Of a DNA stretch of 64,000 nt, positions 11,001 through 20,902 are shown piece after piece (the stretch's first letter is position 1; each line of letters starts with the position of its first letter). The position numbers were made by a program, and so were the translations under genes. The stretch is from Ascochyta rabiei (taxonomy: Eukaryota; Ascomycota; Dothideomycetes; Pleosporales; Didymellaceae). The notes beneath the pieces were generated by a model, which was not told where the DNA came from, did no database searches, and saw nothing but the letters and a program-made list of their open reading frames with translations. The DNA is taken from the NCBI RefSeq assembly GCF_004011695.2, contig NC_082412.1, positions 1,364,001 through 1,428,000 of the forward strand. Direction: 5' to 3'.

Positions 11001-12576
11001 TCTGGTTCGACTACCTCAGACGCTCCCGATCTCGATCATCGCACGGCAACTTGCGCAGGATGCCATGAGCGCAACGTTTCTATCATTATTATCATGGGAG
11101 AGGCACTCACTAGCTGTCGTTCGCAACGAAGCCACCGTGCTACAACGCTATCTATTATCAGACTTCAACACCCTCAGGAAGAACAACTACAGAATTTTCT
11201 TCTCGGGCTTCAGAGCACACGAGTATTCGGCAACCGAGTTCCAATCGAACGACGGCACAAGCATACGTAATCCTCCGAGGAAATCATTTCCCCACTGTTA
11301 CTGATCAACCCGAACTTTCCATAACGTAGTCCCGCTGTTGCATCGTCTTCATATCGAAGTGGATCTCGACCTTCCAACGTGCTGGCCTACTGCCTAAGCA
11401 CAACGCAGGTCAGAACTTAGGCAAACGGGTCCCGCCCCGTTCCACAAGCGTTGCATGAAGATGTCATCGGTCATGACCTCAGATGAGCTGCGAAAAGCAG
11501 GAGTGTCGATCATGACGAGGATGCGGTAGTGCGGGGCTTAGGCTCGACTTTTCCACGGACGATCATCTTGATGATAACAGTGAGCGAATGCGGCTGTAGG
11601 ACAAAGAAACAGGCAGTTTTATGTGTATCAAGCGGGACATACTTTCGTACAAAGCGAACACCATGGTATATATCTTGCCTGTTGTTGGGCTGCTGCCTCC
11701 CTACAATATCTCCCAGCAAAAGCGTGAAGATCACGCAAACAACAGTCTCGTAGCGTGATGAAGATCAGATGATTGCGATAGGCATCAGCTTAGAGCTTGG
11801 GCACACCTGACTGCGAAGAAACAGGGCATAGGTGCGAGCAACGTTCATCCGCGCCTGTATTGCATCGTTCTCGCAATCCATGGGGTCTTTCATAGGGGCT
11901 GCTGTGTTCAGATTCATTGTCAGACCTCTGTTGACCTCCCTATCTTTTCGCATGCGCTTCCAGATATATCGTGTGGTGTTTGTTGAATCCCATCTGTACC
12001 ATGTTCCTCCAACATGCTGTTCTTTGGGACCCAGCTTGGAGTCTATGCATCTGGAGTAACTCAAAAACACGTTCCATTCGACAAAGGAGCGGACGCTCGT
12101 GAAGAGATTCTTACTTCATCGTATGTTGGAGAAGGCATCTCTTACGTTGCGAAGAAAGTTCGATTCAGCAGCTGACCCAAACCATCAGCAAGTGTTGTGA
12201 CTCTTCGATGTAGGCACGGGCTTATAGTCCTCTATCTACTTAGAGACTGATGATGCTTATACGAATTAGACTTGAATACTTCTTTTACATAGATGTAGCA
12301 GTTGCACGTTTGTACCCAACAAATCGAGAGGTGGCTCGCTTACCGCGTATACCTTCCCAAAACATTGTCTTCTCCCCGCCGTATCTCGACTGCCGACCAA
12401 CCCAGTAACATCTTCACTCCCTACGACCCATGATGGCGTTCTCTGTTCTCAACGCTTTGTCTGTGCACACACAAGTGCACCCGCTGCTCAAGCCGCCTTG
12501 AATCTCCTACTGCCTTGGCCCAATATACTCTAGATAAAACGGTCTCCCATTGCAGACCCCTCGAGTCTACACCAAG
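5061..12576. other. 7.5-kb stretch with no supportable gene
   Basis: No frame here shows a recognisable domain, a plausible multi-exon structure or convincing coding texture. The longest frame (about 5895-6452, plus, 185 codons) reads as low-information Pro/Ser/Arg sequence. The only local repeat I see is a short CGATTTT array at 6819-6846. TTACCG (GGTAA on the minus strand) recurs near 7088, 7536, 7710, 7918, 10290, 10742 and 12342, which could be donor-like sites of a non-coding or decayed multi-exon transcript, or chance. No tRNA, rRNA, terminal repeats or transposase was recognised. The left end should contain the promoter of the acidic protein gene. Confidence 0.55.
6819..6846. repeat. 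Short CGATTTT/CGATATT tandem array
   Basis: About four imperfect 7-bp units (ATCGATTTTCGATTTTCGAT, then ATTCGATA). The array is small and AT-rich, within the gene-free stretch, and no function is evident. Confidence 0.8.
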
Positions 12577-13339
12577 ATGCCTATCGAAGTCACACGCATG
12601 ACAGACGCCGATATCGATGGCGCGATAGATACGATACAAGAAGCCTTCGCGAACGATCCATACAACAACTGGGTATATCCGGACCGCTCAAAGGTGCACG
12701 CTTTCCACCCGTGGAGACCAAGAAAGAGTACTGACACGTTCCAAGGTCGATCTTACACGGAACCGCGTCTCTCTAACTCTCCGGTGCCGATGGGGGATAT
12801 CGCACGGCCTCTTCTACGTCGCGCGCTCGACCTCCGAGCCTTCCAAGATCCTCGGCTGCGCAATGTGGCTCCCTCCACACGCCCCTTCCCAGCCTGCGTC
12901 TTGGTCTTTGTACCTCTCTCACTGGTGGCTCTGGCTCAACCAGATCCGGATGAACACGTGGTACGGTCGTGGTGGACTCAGCACACAGCGGTACTGGATC
13001 TGGAAAGCGAGGCAGGCGGAAGCGCAGAAAGAGCTATGGAAGAGTGACAAGGGGTACTACTTTTGTAATATCGTCACGGTGTTGCCGGAGGCGCAGGGGC
13101 AGGGCGTCGGTAGGAAGCTGATGGAAGAAGTGTTGAAGATGGCGGATGAGGAGGGAGTGGAATGCTATTTGGAGAGTTCCAGGAGTGTACCAAATGTGCC
13201 GATCTATGAGAAGTTTGGGTTTGAGTTGGTGAGAGAAATGGAGTGTAAGGATGGCGATCGAGAAAAGGATAAAATTACACTGTACTGTATGTTGAGAGAA
13301 CCGAGGCCTGCTGGAGATGCGCGGTTTGGGAGAGCATAG
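12577..13339 (+). CDS. GNAT-family N-acetyltransferase
   Basis: Exons 12577-12693 and 12746-13339 are joined by a 52-bp phase-0 intron (GTGCAC donor, ACTGAC branch, CCAAG acceptor) and encode 236 residues. The protein begins MPIEVTRMTDADIDGAIDTI and has EAFANDPYNNWVYPD, as usual for fungal GNAT proteins of this group. The central part holds RCRWGISHGLFYVA and a Trp-rich WLPPHAP segment. The acetyl-CoA motif A is clear: NIVTVLPEAQGQGVGRKLME, with the Q-x-x-G-x-G phosphate-binding loop, followed by CYLESSRSVPNVPIYEKFGF (motif B). Family knowledge: transfer of acetyl from acetyl-CoA to an amine; the substrate cannot be told from sequence. No signal peptide or membrane segment is evident. The gene converges on the Zn2Cys6 regulator downstream, with 246 bp between stops. 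Confidence 0.88.
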
Positions 13340-13585
13340 TAAATGAAGGAAGATGAAATTATGGGATTAGCTACTCTCCTGGCTATCTCGAAGCTAACCT
13401 GTCCTCTAGCCTTGTTCGGTTTACACAGAAAGCCAGTGTAGGGGCTGTGCTGTCACCAGTGAAGTCTGCGGTACTCGGTAATTCCAAAAGGATTGGTGCA
13501 TCTAGAGTACTATGCATTTATTTGTCTATACCAAGTAATGTGATACTCATAAATCTATCTCTGCTGCCAGTCAGGGCCCTGACAG

Positions 13586-15265
13586 TTAGATCGACTCTAG
13601 AGTACTGTCTACGCCACATGAGAGTAAGTCATCTATAAGCCCCGCATCCCATTCACCTGCTTTCCTGGGTCCTTCATCCCAGTCCACACCAGCCCATTCT
13701 TCGAATACACTTTTCGCGGCTGCTTCGCTGCCTTGACGTTCCAGTATACGAACGATACTCTCGACGCCCTCAAATGCTCTCCGGGTAACTTGATCGCCTT
13801 TCTCTGTGACGATCCTCCTGACTGCTTCCACGACCCCCACCACCGATCTACCAAGCCACCAACCCCTCGGTGCCAGTCCCGCGAGCGCAAACCACCACGC
13901 AACCAAGACGAGCGCTCTCGGCTCACGGCTCTTAACAAGCGCCAAGAAATCTGGCATGAGAAAGGAGCAGAACACAAAAATGCGGACGAAGAAGTCGGGA
14001 TTCAGGTGGTGGTAGTACAAACTCAGAAAGATTGGACTCAATGCATGCAAAACAGGATAGAGCGTATTGCCATGCAGATCAATCAGGCCCGAACTGGACT
14101 CTGCATTGCTGAGTGAAGCCAACAGGTCCATCAACGGTGGTGGAAGAAACACCGGCGATGCTTCAGACTGCTCCATGTAGTATGTTGACGGCGGGTTGGG
14201 GTGATCCGGTGTCGTGCCTACTGCGCCAACGCGAGTATGCAGGAAACGATCGTCGCTGTTGTAGAGGTTTGGTGGCGGTGGTAACGTCCGTAGCTCTCTG
14301 CAGATCAAGGGGTAAACAGAGAGCTTCTCGATACCGGCTGCCCAACGTAGAGAGGCGAGTATACGGAGGCCCTCGCTCATCTTGAGAAAGCTGTCCATCC
14401 AAGTGAGGTATGCGTCGTCGTCTTGTATGATTTCCTCCGGAGGCGGGATCAGGCTCAGTAAGAGCATGCCCGTTATGAGTACAGATTCGTAATTGTCAAC
14501 AGTGATGTTCTGTAACACCTTGCTGTACTCGGCAAAGGTCCGCTGACGGTATAGCAGTGCTTGATTTTCGACTTGTTTGCATGGCGCGAGAGCGTTACTG
14601 TGGGACGATGCAACGCTAAGAAGCGCGTAGAGCAGGTGAGGTTGCGAAAGAGAGAGTTGAGGAACAGAGTCCCTGTGTAGAGACACAACGACGGGATCAT
14701 CGCGCACGGTAAGTGTCTGCCATGCAAAGGTTTTGTAGTGATGCAGGAGTTTGAGGTCCAGACCAGATATAGCTCCAGAAGCTGAATGCATGGATGGTAG
14801 CAACCAGGACAGGGCTGGAGATGGAGTGTCGTTGAAGTTGATCTCCTCACCCACCACTGACACAGTACTCGAAGGAGAACCTTCACTGTTGAACGACGAA
14901 GTGTTCGAAGAAGGTGAAGTGGATGTTGATTTATGAACATATTCGCAGCTCACTTTGCGCAATGAGCAGTAGCCGCAGCTCGGGTGGCCTTCATCACACT
15001 GCCATTACGTCAGTACCACCTCTTTCATCATCGTGTCTGCCAACAATATCTTCCGGCTGTGTCTTTTCAAAGTCCAGCTTCAGAAGAGACGGTACTGTTC
15101 CCGTAGCAGCCCCCCTTAGCCCCCCAAATCATTACCATAGAATATCATAATACTCGTCTCAACAGGAGTAATTACCTTCACCTTCTTCCGCTTGCACGTC
15201 AAACAACCTTCACGAGACTTCCGGTGTGGCTTCTTACCCACAAAGCCCGTAGTACGACGAACCAT
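13586..15265 (-). CDS. Zn2Cys6 transcription factor (UPC2-like DNA-binding end)
   Basis: Exons 15176-15265 and 13586-14998 on the minus strand are separated by a 177-bp phase-0 intron that splits the zinc cluster; the protein is 500 residues. The DNA-binding domain lies at residues 10-50: KPHRKSREGCLTCKRKKVK, then C-x6-C-x2-C-x6-C across the junction. This keeps all six cysteines of the binuclear cluster. The KPHRKSREGCLTCKRKKVKC pattern resembles sterol-uptake regulators of the Upc2 class. The rest is an all-helical regulatory region with Ser-rich linker, LKLLHHYKTFAWQTL, and PHLLYALLSVASSH, typical of the fungal-specific transcription factor type. It sits head to head with a methyltransferase (614 bp between starts), so it may control that gene; this is inference. 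The ligand is unknown. Confidence 0.88.
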
Positions 15266-15879
15266 ACCTCGTTACCACCCGGGGGTCGTCGAAATAGCAC
15301 AGAAGTGCAGGCATGATGATAGAAAGCGGGCAGGATGTGTCAGGCGTCCGAAGGCAGCAGCCAATCATCTATGTCATAGACAAACCTCATGTCTTACCAA
15401 TCGTCCTGTCAGAGATAGAACTTCATCCAACTGTTAAGGCAGTAACACTGTCGTTTCTGATACAGTCCTGTTCAACGTCTGTTATTTGAGCGCGGTGCGC
15501 AACGGAGTTGGATGATGTTCGGATCCGATCACCGGAGCCGACGCAGCTTTGACTCTCTGCACAACACCACAAGTCGGAGCCGACAGTCTTGTACTTGCTC
15601 AACCTACGAACCACATGTCAAATCTCTGAGCTTAGAGAGACTTCGCTATTATGGACTGTATATGTCCGAACATCAGGCACATTGACCATCAGACGTAGCT
15701 GACACGAATGTGTGCATGCCTACGCACCTGTCGTAAGCGCTATACCGTCTGAACAAAACGACGCTTCAGCCTTATATAAGGCTTGAGGATTTCCCAGTAT
15801 ACATGTCTCAGTTCACTTATAACCACTCATATCTGCTCGTAGCTTCTCTTTTCCTCGTGTCCAAACCGACATTACAACC
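15266..15879. promoter_or_regulatory. Shared divergent promoter, regulator and methyltransferase
   Basis: This 614-bp region separates the start codons of the Zn2Cys6 regulator (minus) and the methyltransferase (plus). A perfect 16-bp palindrome at 15768-15783, AGCCTTATATAAGGCT, contains a TATA box about 105 bp before the methyltransferase ATG. No other element was identified with confidence. Confidence 0.55.
15768..15783. promoter_or_regulatory. Palindromic TATA element of the methyltransferase
   Basis: AGCCTTATATAAGGCT is its own reverse complement and embeds TATATAA. Its distance to the ATG at 15880 suits a fungal core promoter with a 50-80 base leader. Confidence 0.6.
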
Positions 15880-16737
15880 ATGAACATCTCGACCGTCAAC
15901 CCCCCTCCCCAAGCGCAAGCACTGCTCTCAAGCGCGCGAAAAGTCTCAACCTACGAAACAACAGGCGGTCTTATCACCGCTCAGTTCGCAGAGCACAACC
16001 TCTCTCTCATCCCTCCCATCCCCAAAGGCTCCGTAGTCCATGACAACGCGTGCGGCTCCGGCACCGTCTCGCGAGCCATCCTCTCGTCGCCTGCAAGGCC
16101 GCAGGATATAAGAATCCACGCAACCGACATCGACCCTCCTTTCCTCTCTGCACTGACCTACGCCGCAAAATCAAACTCCTGGCCTATTGAAGTCACGAAC
16201 CAGAAGTCCGAAGAACTGGCGTTCATAGACAACACGTTGACGCACTCCATTACAAACATTGCCATCTTCTTCACGTCGGCGGCCGGCGTCGACGGCGCAA
16301 GGGAAATCTACCGCACACTGAAGCCAGGCGGTGTCGCGGTGGTGAATTGCTGGGCTCATGTGACGTGGCTTATGCCCGTGAGAACGGTGCACGAGTTTAT
16401 TCGACCGGGAAAACCCTTTCCCACACCTGTCGTCGCTTGGCACGACGGACGGCATATCCAGCTGGTCATGAAAGAGGCAGGTTTCGAGGAGGATAAGATC
16501 ACAATCGAGAAGAGTGACGCATGGGCAGTAGTGAAGCGGGGTGGACTCCGAGACTGGGCGGAGAAGAGTTGGGCCTATTTGGGGGGTATTGCGGGGTGGT
16601 TCGAGGGCGATGGTGAGACGTGGGATCAGGCTGTGGACAAGTTGGTGGAGTTGCTGTTAGTGCAACCTGGGACGATAGTAGAGGTGGATGACGTGAGGAT
16701 GAAAGCTAGTCAGTGGGTTGTCGTTGCAGAGAAGTGA
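15880..16737 (+). CDS. Class I SAM-dependent methyltransferase
   Basis: An intronless frame of 285 residues. The SAM-binding motif I is VVHDNACGSGTVSRAIL (residues about 53-69), with the acidic motif II in RIHATDIDPPFLSAL, motif post-II around EELAFIDNTLTHSIT, and motif III in IYRTLKPGGVAVVNCW. This is the methyltransferase-11/25 fold order and length expected of small-molecule methyltransferases in fungi (UbiE/COQ5-like, often in secondary metabolism). The acceptor substrate cannot be inferred. No signal peptide or transmembrane helix is visible, so it is probably cytosolic. It is divergent from a Zn2Cys6 regulator, which may control it. It converges on SEC61, with 271 bp between stops. Confidence 0.88.
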   Translation: MNISTVNPPPQAQALLSSARKVSTYETTGGLITAQFAEHNLSLIPPIPKGSVVHDNACGSGTVSRAILSSPARPQDIRIHATDIDPPFLSALTYAAKSNSWPIEVTNQKSEELAFIDNTLTHSITNIAIFFTSAAGVDGAREIYRTLKPGGVAVVNCWAHVTWLMPVRTVHEFIRPGKPFPTPVVAWHDGRHIQLVMKEAGFEEDKITIEKSDAWAVVKRGGLRDWAEKSWAYLGGIAGWFEGDGETWDQAVDKLVELLLVQPGTIVEVDDVRMKASQWVVVAEK

Positions 16738-17008
16738 AGGTGGAACTTGTACTTGATGTGGAACGGGTGTGGAGATGAGCAGTGATCTTTTCAATAGTAC
16801 ATTAATCTATCAGACATCAGACTTTTCGAGCTTTTCAAATAACCAAGCAAAATCCAGTCTAGCATACAATGCTTGCTTTTGACGTCGTGACGCTCATAGT
16901 GTACACATGCTCTCCAGCATTCAGATGCAGTCTTCTTTCCATAACCCAGAACATAATAAGAATCCTTAAATCAACCCTGTCTTGTACATGCTTCCAAAGC
17001 GAAAGCAC

Positions 17009-18588
17009 TCAACCCATGACCATGCCCTTGAGGCCGGACATGTCGCCCTCCTTTGCGGCGATTTCAAAGTATCCGTAGATGATGGTAACGGCAAGCAGAA
17101 TACCAGTTCCGCTACCAAGGGCGCCAAGAAGGTCGCTACCAACGGAGAGAGCACCAATGCAAGCACCACCGAAAGCGGCAGCAGTGGGGATGACACGCTT
17201 GAGCTCCTTGTACATGGACTCCTCACGATGACCGGCCATAACGAGACCCTGCTCCTTAAGTTGCTTAGCGACATCGCGGGGGGACGAGCCAGAGACCTCG
17301 ATCCAGGTCTTGGAGAAGACAGCGCAGGCAACGAGCATGTAGACGATGAAGACAGCGGTTTTGAGGGGGTCGGAGAGCGCCTCGGTGATGCTAAGAGGAG
17401 GGGACCTGAGCGAATTAGCAATTGATCTTCACAGTTTTCAAGGCCGACACGTACATGTAGTAGGCAATGCCAGAGGTAGCGAAGAGCTGAGCGGAGCCCT
17501 CCTTGGGCTCCCAGACACCGAGGAGCTGGACAAGGAGGTTGTCGGAGAAACGGCTGTACAGCATCTGGCTGATCAGGAAGACGTTGGAGGAAAGAGCCGA
17601 CTGCAGCATAATAGGCATGTTGGAGGTGTAGAACAGGCGGACGGGGTACGAGCCGCGAACACCACGCTGGCGGGCAGACTTGACAGGGATCTCGACACGG
17701 AAGCCCTGGAGGTAGATGACGGCGCCGAAGACGATGACAGTCGAGATCAGGTTCATGACGTTGGGCAGGTTCTGGCGGTAGAAAGCCTCGCGGAGCGCAA
17801 CAGTCTTGTTGGGCCAGGTGAAGAGCAGGTGGACAAGGGCAATGATGGCGCCCTCGAACTCGGGACCACGACCAGTGTTGATGGTGGTGGGGGAGAAGGC
17901 CTTCCACATGATCGACTCGCAGATGTTGGTCGCAATGAAGAGCGAGATACCGCTGCCAAGACCGTAGCCCTTCTGCAGCAGCTCGTCGAGGAGAATGACA
18001 ATCAGGCCGGCGATGATGAGCTGGATGACGAGGAGAACGCAGATACCGGCGCCGAGGTCAGAGGGCTGTCCGTAGAGACCGGAGATGACATAGACGACGG
18101 CCTGGCCGAAGGACAGGAGGATGGCCAGAAGCTTCTGGGCGGTCTGGTAGAGCTCACGGTCGGACTTGAGGTCGAGGTTGACGTCGATGAGGTGGGTGCC
18201 GGCGAGGAGCTGGAAGACCATGCCCGAGGAGATGATGGGGGTGATACCCAGCTCCATCAGCGTTCCCCTGTTACTCGCCATCATCATACGCAGCCAGTAG
18301 AGCGGGTCCGAGGTGTCAGACGAGACAATGCCGTACAGCGGCATCTGGCTCATGACCAGGAAGACGAGGAGGGTCAGACCCGTCCATACCAGGCGGTTGT
18401 TGAAGGGCACCTTGCTCTCAGGGAGCTGGATCTCGGGGACGAGAGGGACGAAGGGTTTGACGAGATCGAGGAACCGGACTGCAGGCCGTGGTCAGCTGTG
18501 TTTGGTGCGTGCAACTACGTCCATTGCGCGCATGCATGCATCGCGCGCGCGACCAGCAATTGCGGCGGAGGCACTTACGGCCGCTCAT
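17009..18588 (-). CDS. SEC61: Sec61 translocon alpha subunit
   Basis: Exons 18579-18588, 17455-18478 and 17009-17405 on the minus strand encode 476 residues, the normal length for Sec61-alpha. The first exon is only 10 bp (ATGAGCGGCC); introns are 100 and 49 bp, the latter with a GTACGT donor. The N-terminus [20 protein letters not shown] and [20 protein letters not shown] are diagnostic, as are the plug region, [18 protein letters not shown] and the C-terminal [20 protein letters not shown]. Family knowledge: the ten-helix pore of the ER membrane through which secretory and membrane proteins pass. Codon use is strongly biased to C-ending codons, as expected for a highly expressed gene. This bias also creates a long meaningless open frame on the opposite strand. 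Confidence 0.97.
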
Positions 18589-19508
18589 GGTTGCGAGTCT
18601 TGAGGCCCAAGCGAAGCGAAAAGAGACAAAAGGAAGTGAAGAAGAAGGTGTCGTGGGCGGCGCTCGAGATGGGTGATGGAGAGGGGGTCCAGCGAGCTCT
18701 TTCTAGCAACGTGTTCGAGAAACAGCGCCAAGCCTCCGCCTCGCTAATGCGGAGAGACGACCCCCTTGTCATTTCGCCCTGCGCGCATCCACTCTGCCAG
18801 AGGCCACGCTGGCTTGAGCCTGGAGCCCGAGGAAGATGCTGACGGAACGCCCCGGTCTCGTCGTCTCCTGATTCCCTCTACCGCAGCTTTGCACTCGGGA
18901 CGCTCGACGTTGTTCTCTACGCCTACAGGAGCTGGCTGGCCCGTGCATACAGGGCCCTTACATGCTCCATTGTTTCGAGTCTTTCTCTCACGAGCAAACT
19001 CACACGATGCAGTCCACAGGCGCAGGTCTAGAATCTGCCAATCATAGACGCAACATGATCGAGTGCAGCATACAGATCTGAGCTTCTGAACGACTTCGCA
19101 CTCATCGTGCCCATGACCTCACCGGCGTCAGCTCGAACAGGGTCTAGTGCGCTCTTCTCATTGGCCAATACTGCGAATGCGAATTTAGCGTCGACGAGTA
19201 GTCAGCCCTGCGATGCTATGCGAAGGAGGCACCCAGGGCCACAGCTAACGTGCGTCCTGACGACACAGCCTCTTTAAGCGAGTGCGAGAAGTGTACTTCA
19301 AACATGACTTCGCGGCAGCATCTCGCATTCGCAAGAACAGCCCTCGTTGCAGGGATTGCGTATAAAGCATGGCATCTTCCTCACTGCACTATACATCACT
19401 CAACCAGTTCACAAAGAGTACCACTAGGCTGCCCTTAAAGCATTGCATGATCCATTCATATACTCAGCTTCCTCCTATTCAACTCCCTTTCTACATAATT
19501 TCGCAGTC
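18589..19508. other. Divergent intergenic region, SEC61 and RTA1 gene
   Basis: This 920-bp region between divergent starts should contain both promoters. A TATA-like TATAAAG lies at 19361-19367, about 140 bp upstream of the RTA1-type start at 19509. Nothing else stands out. Confidence 0.55.
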
Positions 19509-20480
19509 ATGGCAAACCCTCCTTCCTCTTCCTCCTTCGACTGGAAAATGTACCGTTACACGCCCTCGCTCCCCCTCGCTGCGCTCTTCCTCGCTCTGTT
19601 CACCATCTTGACTCTTCTCCAAGTGTGGGCTTATGTGAGGCACCGCAAGACAAGCATTGTATACATCATCATCGGCGGCCTCTGTGAGCTCATCACTTCT
19701 GGATCCCTCGTGAACACAACTCACACAAAGCAGGCGAAATCGCCGGATTCTCTGCGCGCATTGGCTCCCACTACGACAACGAAGCATGGGTACCCTTCAT
19801 CATCCAAGGCACTCTTCTCCTCATCGGCCCGCTGTTCTTCGCAGCAACCGTCTACATGATGCTGGGCCGAATAATCAACCTCGCCAACGCATCAGCTATC
19901 TCAAGAATAAGTCCGAGATGGTACACACGAATCTTCGTGACCGCAGACATCTCGACGCTGGTTGTGCAGGGACTAGGTACGTTTCTCACGGATGCCAAAA
20001 AGCGAACCGAGCTAACGATGCACAGGCGCAAGCCTCATGGGCACGATGCAACTCTCCCTCGCCCTGGCAGGGGAAAAGGTCGTCATCACAGGTCTCGCAC
20101 TCCAGGTCGCCACCTTTATCGTCTTCCTGGCCGCCGCGATCGACTGCAACGTCCGCTTGGCCCGCATGAAACGCGACTCCGATTCTGATGCAACGAACAC
20201 CTCCAACGACGCGTGGAAGAGCATCATCCACACGCTCTACACAATCAGCGCGCTTGTCTTGTTCCGCTGTGTATTCCGTCTGATAGAGTATACCATGGGC
20301 AATGCGGCATACCTGATCGCGCACGAGTGGACTCTGTACGTGTTTGACGGGGTGCCGATGTTTGCTGTGCTGGTTTTGTTCTTCGTGTATCAGCAACGAG
20401 CGATGAAGAGCCCAAAAGGAGAGGGGAGGGTGGTGGATGATTTGAGCGACGAGGAAAAGGTGGTTGTGGGCAGTCAGTAG
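19509..20480 (+). CDS. RTA1-family seven-helix membrane protein
   Basis: Exons 19509-19683, 19734-19976 and 20026-20480 (introns of 50 and 49 bp, both phase 1) encode 290 residues. The chain shows about seven hydrophobic helices: SLPLAALFLALFTILTLLQV, YIIIGGLCEIAGF, FIIQGTLLLIGPLFFAATVY, IFVTADISTLVVQGLGASLM, VITGLALQVATFIVFLAAAI, IIHTLYTISALVLFRCVFRL and LYVFDGVPMFAVLVLFFVYQ. The set YxPS near the start, E-x-x-GY/GF after helix 2, RxIIxL after helix 3, DxxSxxVQ-GG in helix 4, and R-x-x-FR-x-x-E-Y in the sixth are RTA1 hallmarks. Family knowledge: plasma-membrane proteins linked to lipid translocation and azole or 7-aminocholesterol resistance. An in-frame ATG at 19443 could extend the N-terminus; 19509 is preferred because of its MANPP start and match in length. 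Confidence 0.9.
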
Positions 20481-20902
20481 AGGAAAGAAGGGCACGGTAG
20501 ACCGCTTGTCATTGAGTTCGCTTCACTGTCATCGTCTGCTTACCCTTTCCCATACTGGTAGGATACAACCTCTCGTACGGAAAGGGAGCGGGCTATCGAG
20601 AATCCAACGCTTTAGATTTAGGGACTGATTAGGCTAGCATTGTTGAATGTTTATCATGTAATAGATAGATAAAGACACCACCAGGCTCTTCACAGATAAC
20701 CGGTAATTACTTAGCAACTATCGAAGATTTCCGGGCTCTGTTGAGAAAGCCCAGGAATAGTAACTTCCACACTCGGTTTCTTCTGCAACACGCAAGACAG
20801 CCACCAAGATCTTATCACCCGGAGAACCTCACCATTCACCCTCAATGTCTGTCACAGAATCTCAACCCTTCTCAAACAATTCGTCAGTGAACCGCCGCCG
20901 CC
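20481..20902. other. Convergent intergenic region
   Basis: This 422-bp stretch lies between the stop of the RTA1-type gene and the stop of the proline-rich gene on the other strand. No coding or repeat signal is seen. Confidence 0.6.

Noticed and set aside
17346..18842. Open plus-strand frame of nearly 500 codons
   Set aside because: It is antisense to SEC61. The strong C-ending codon bias of SEC61 removes stop codons on the other strand, and the frame has no motif of its own.
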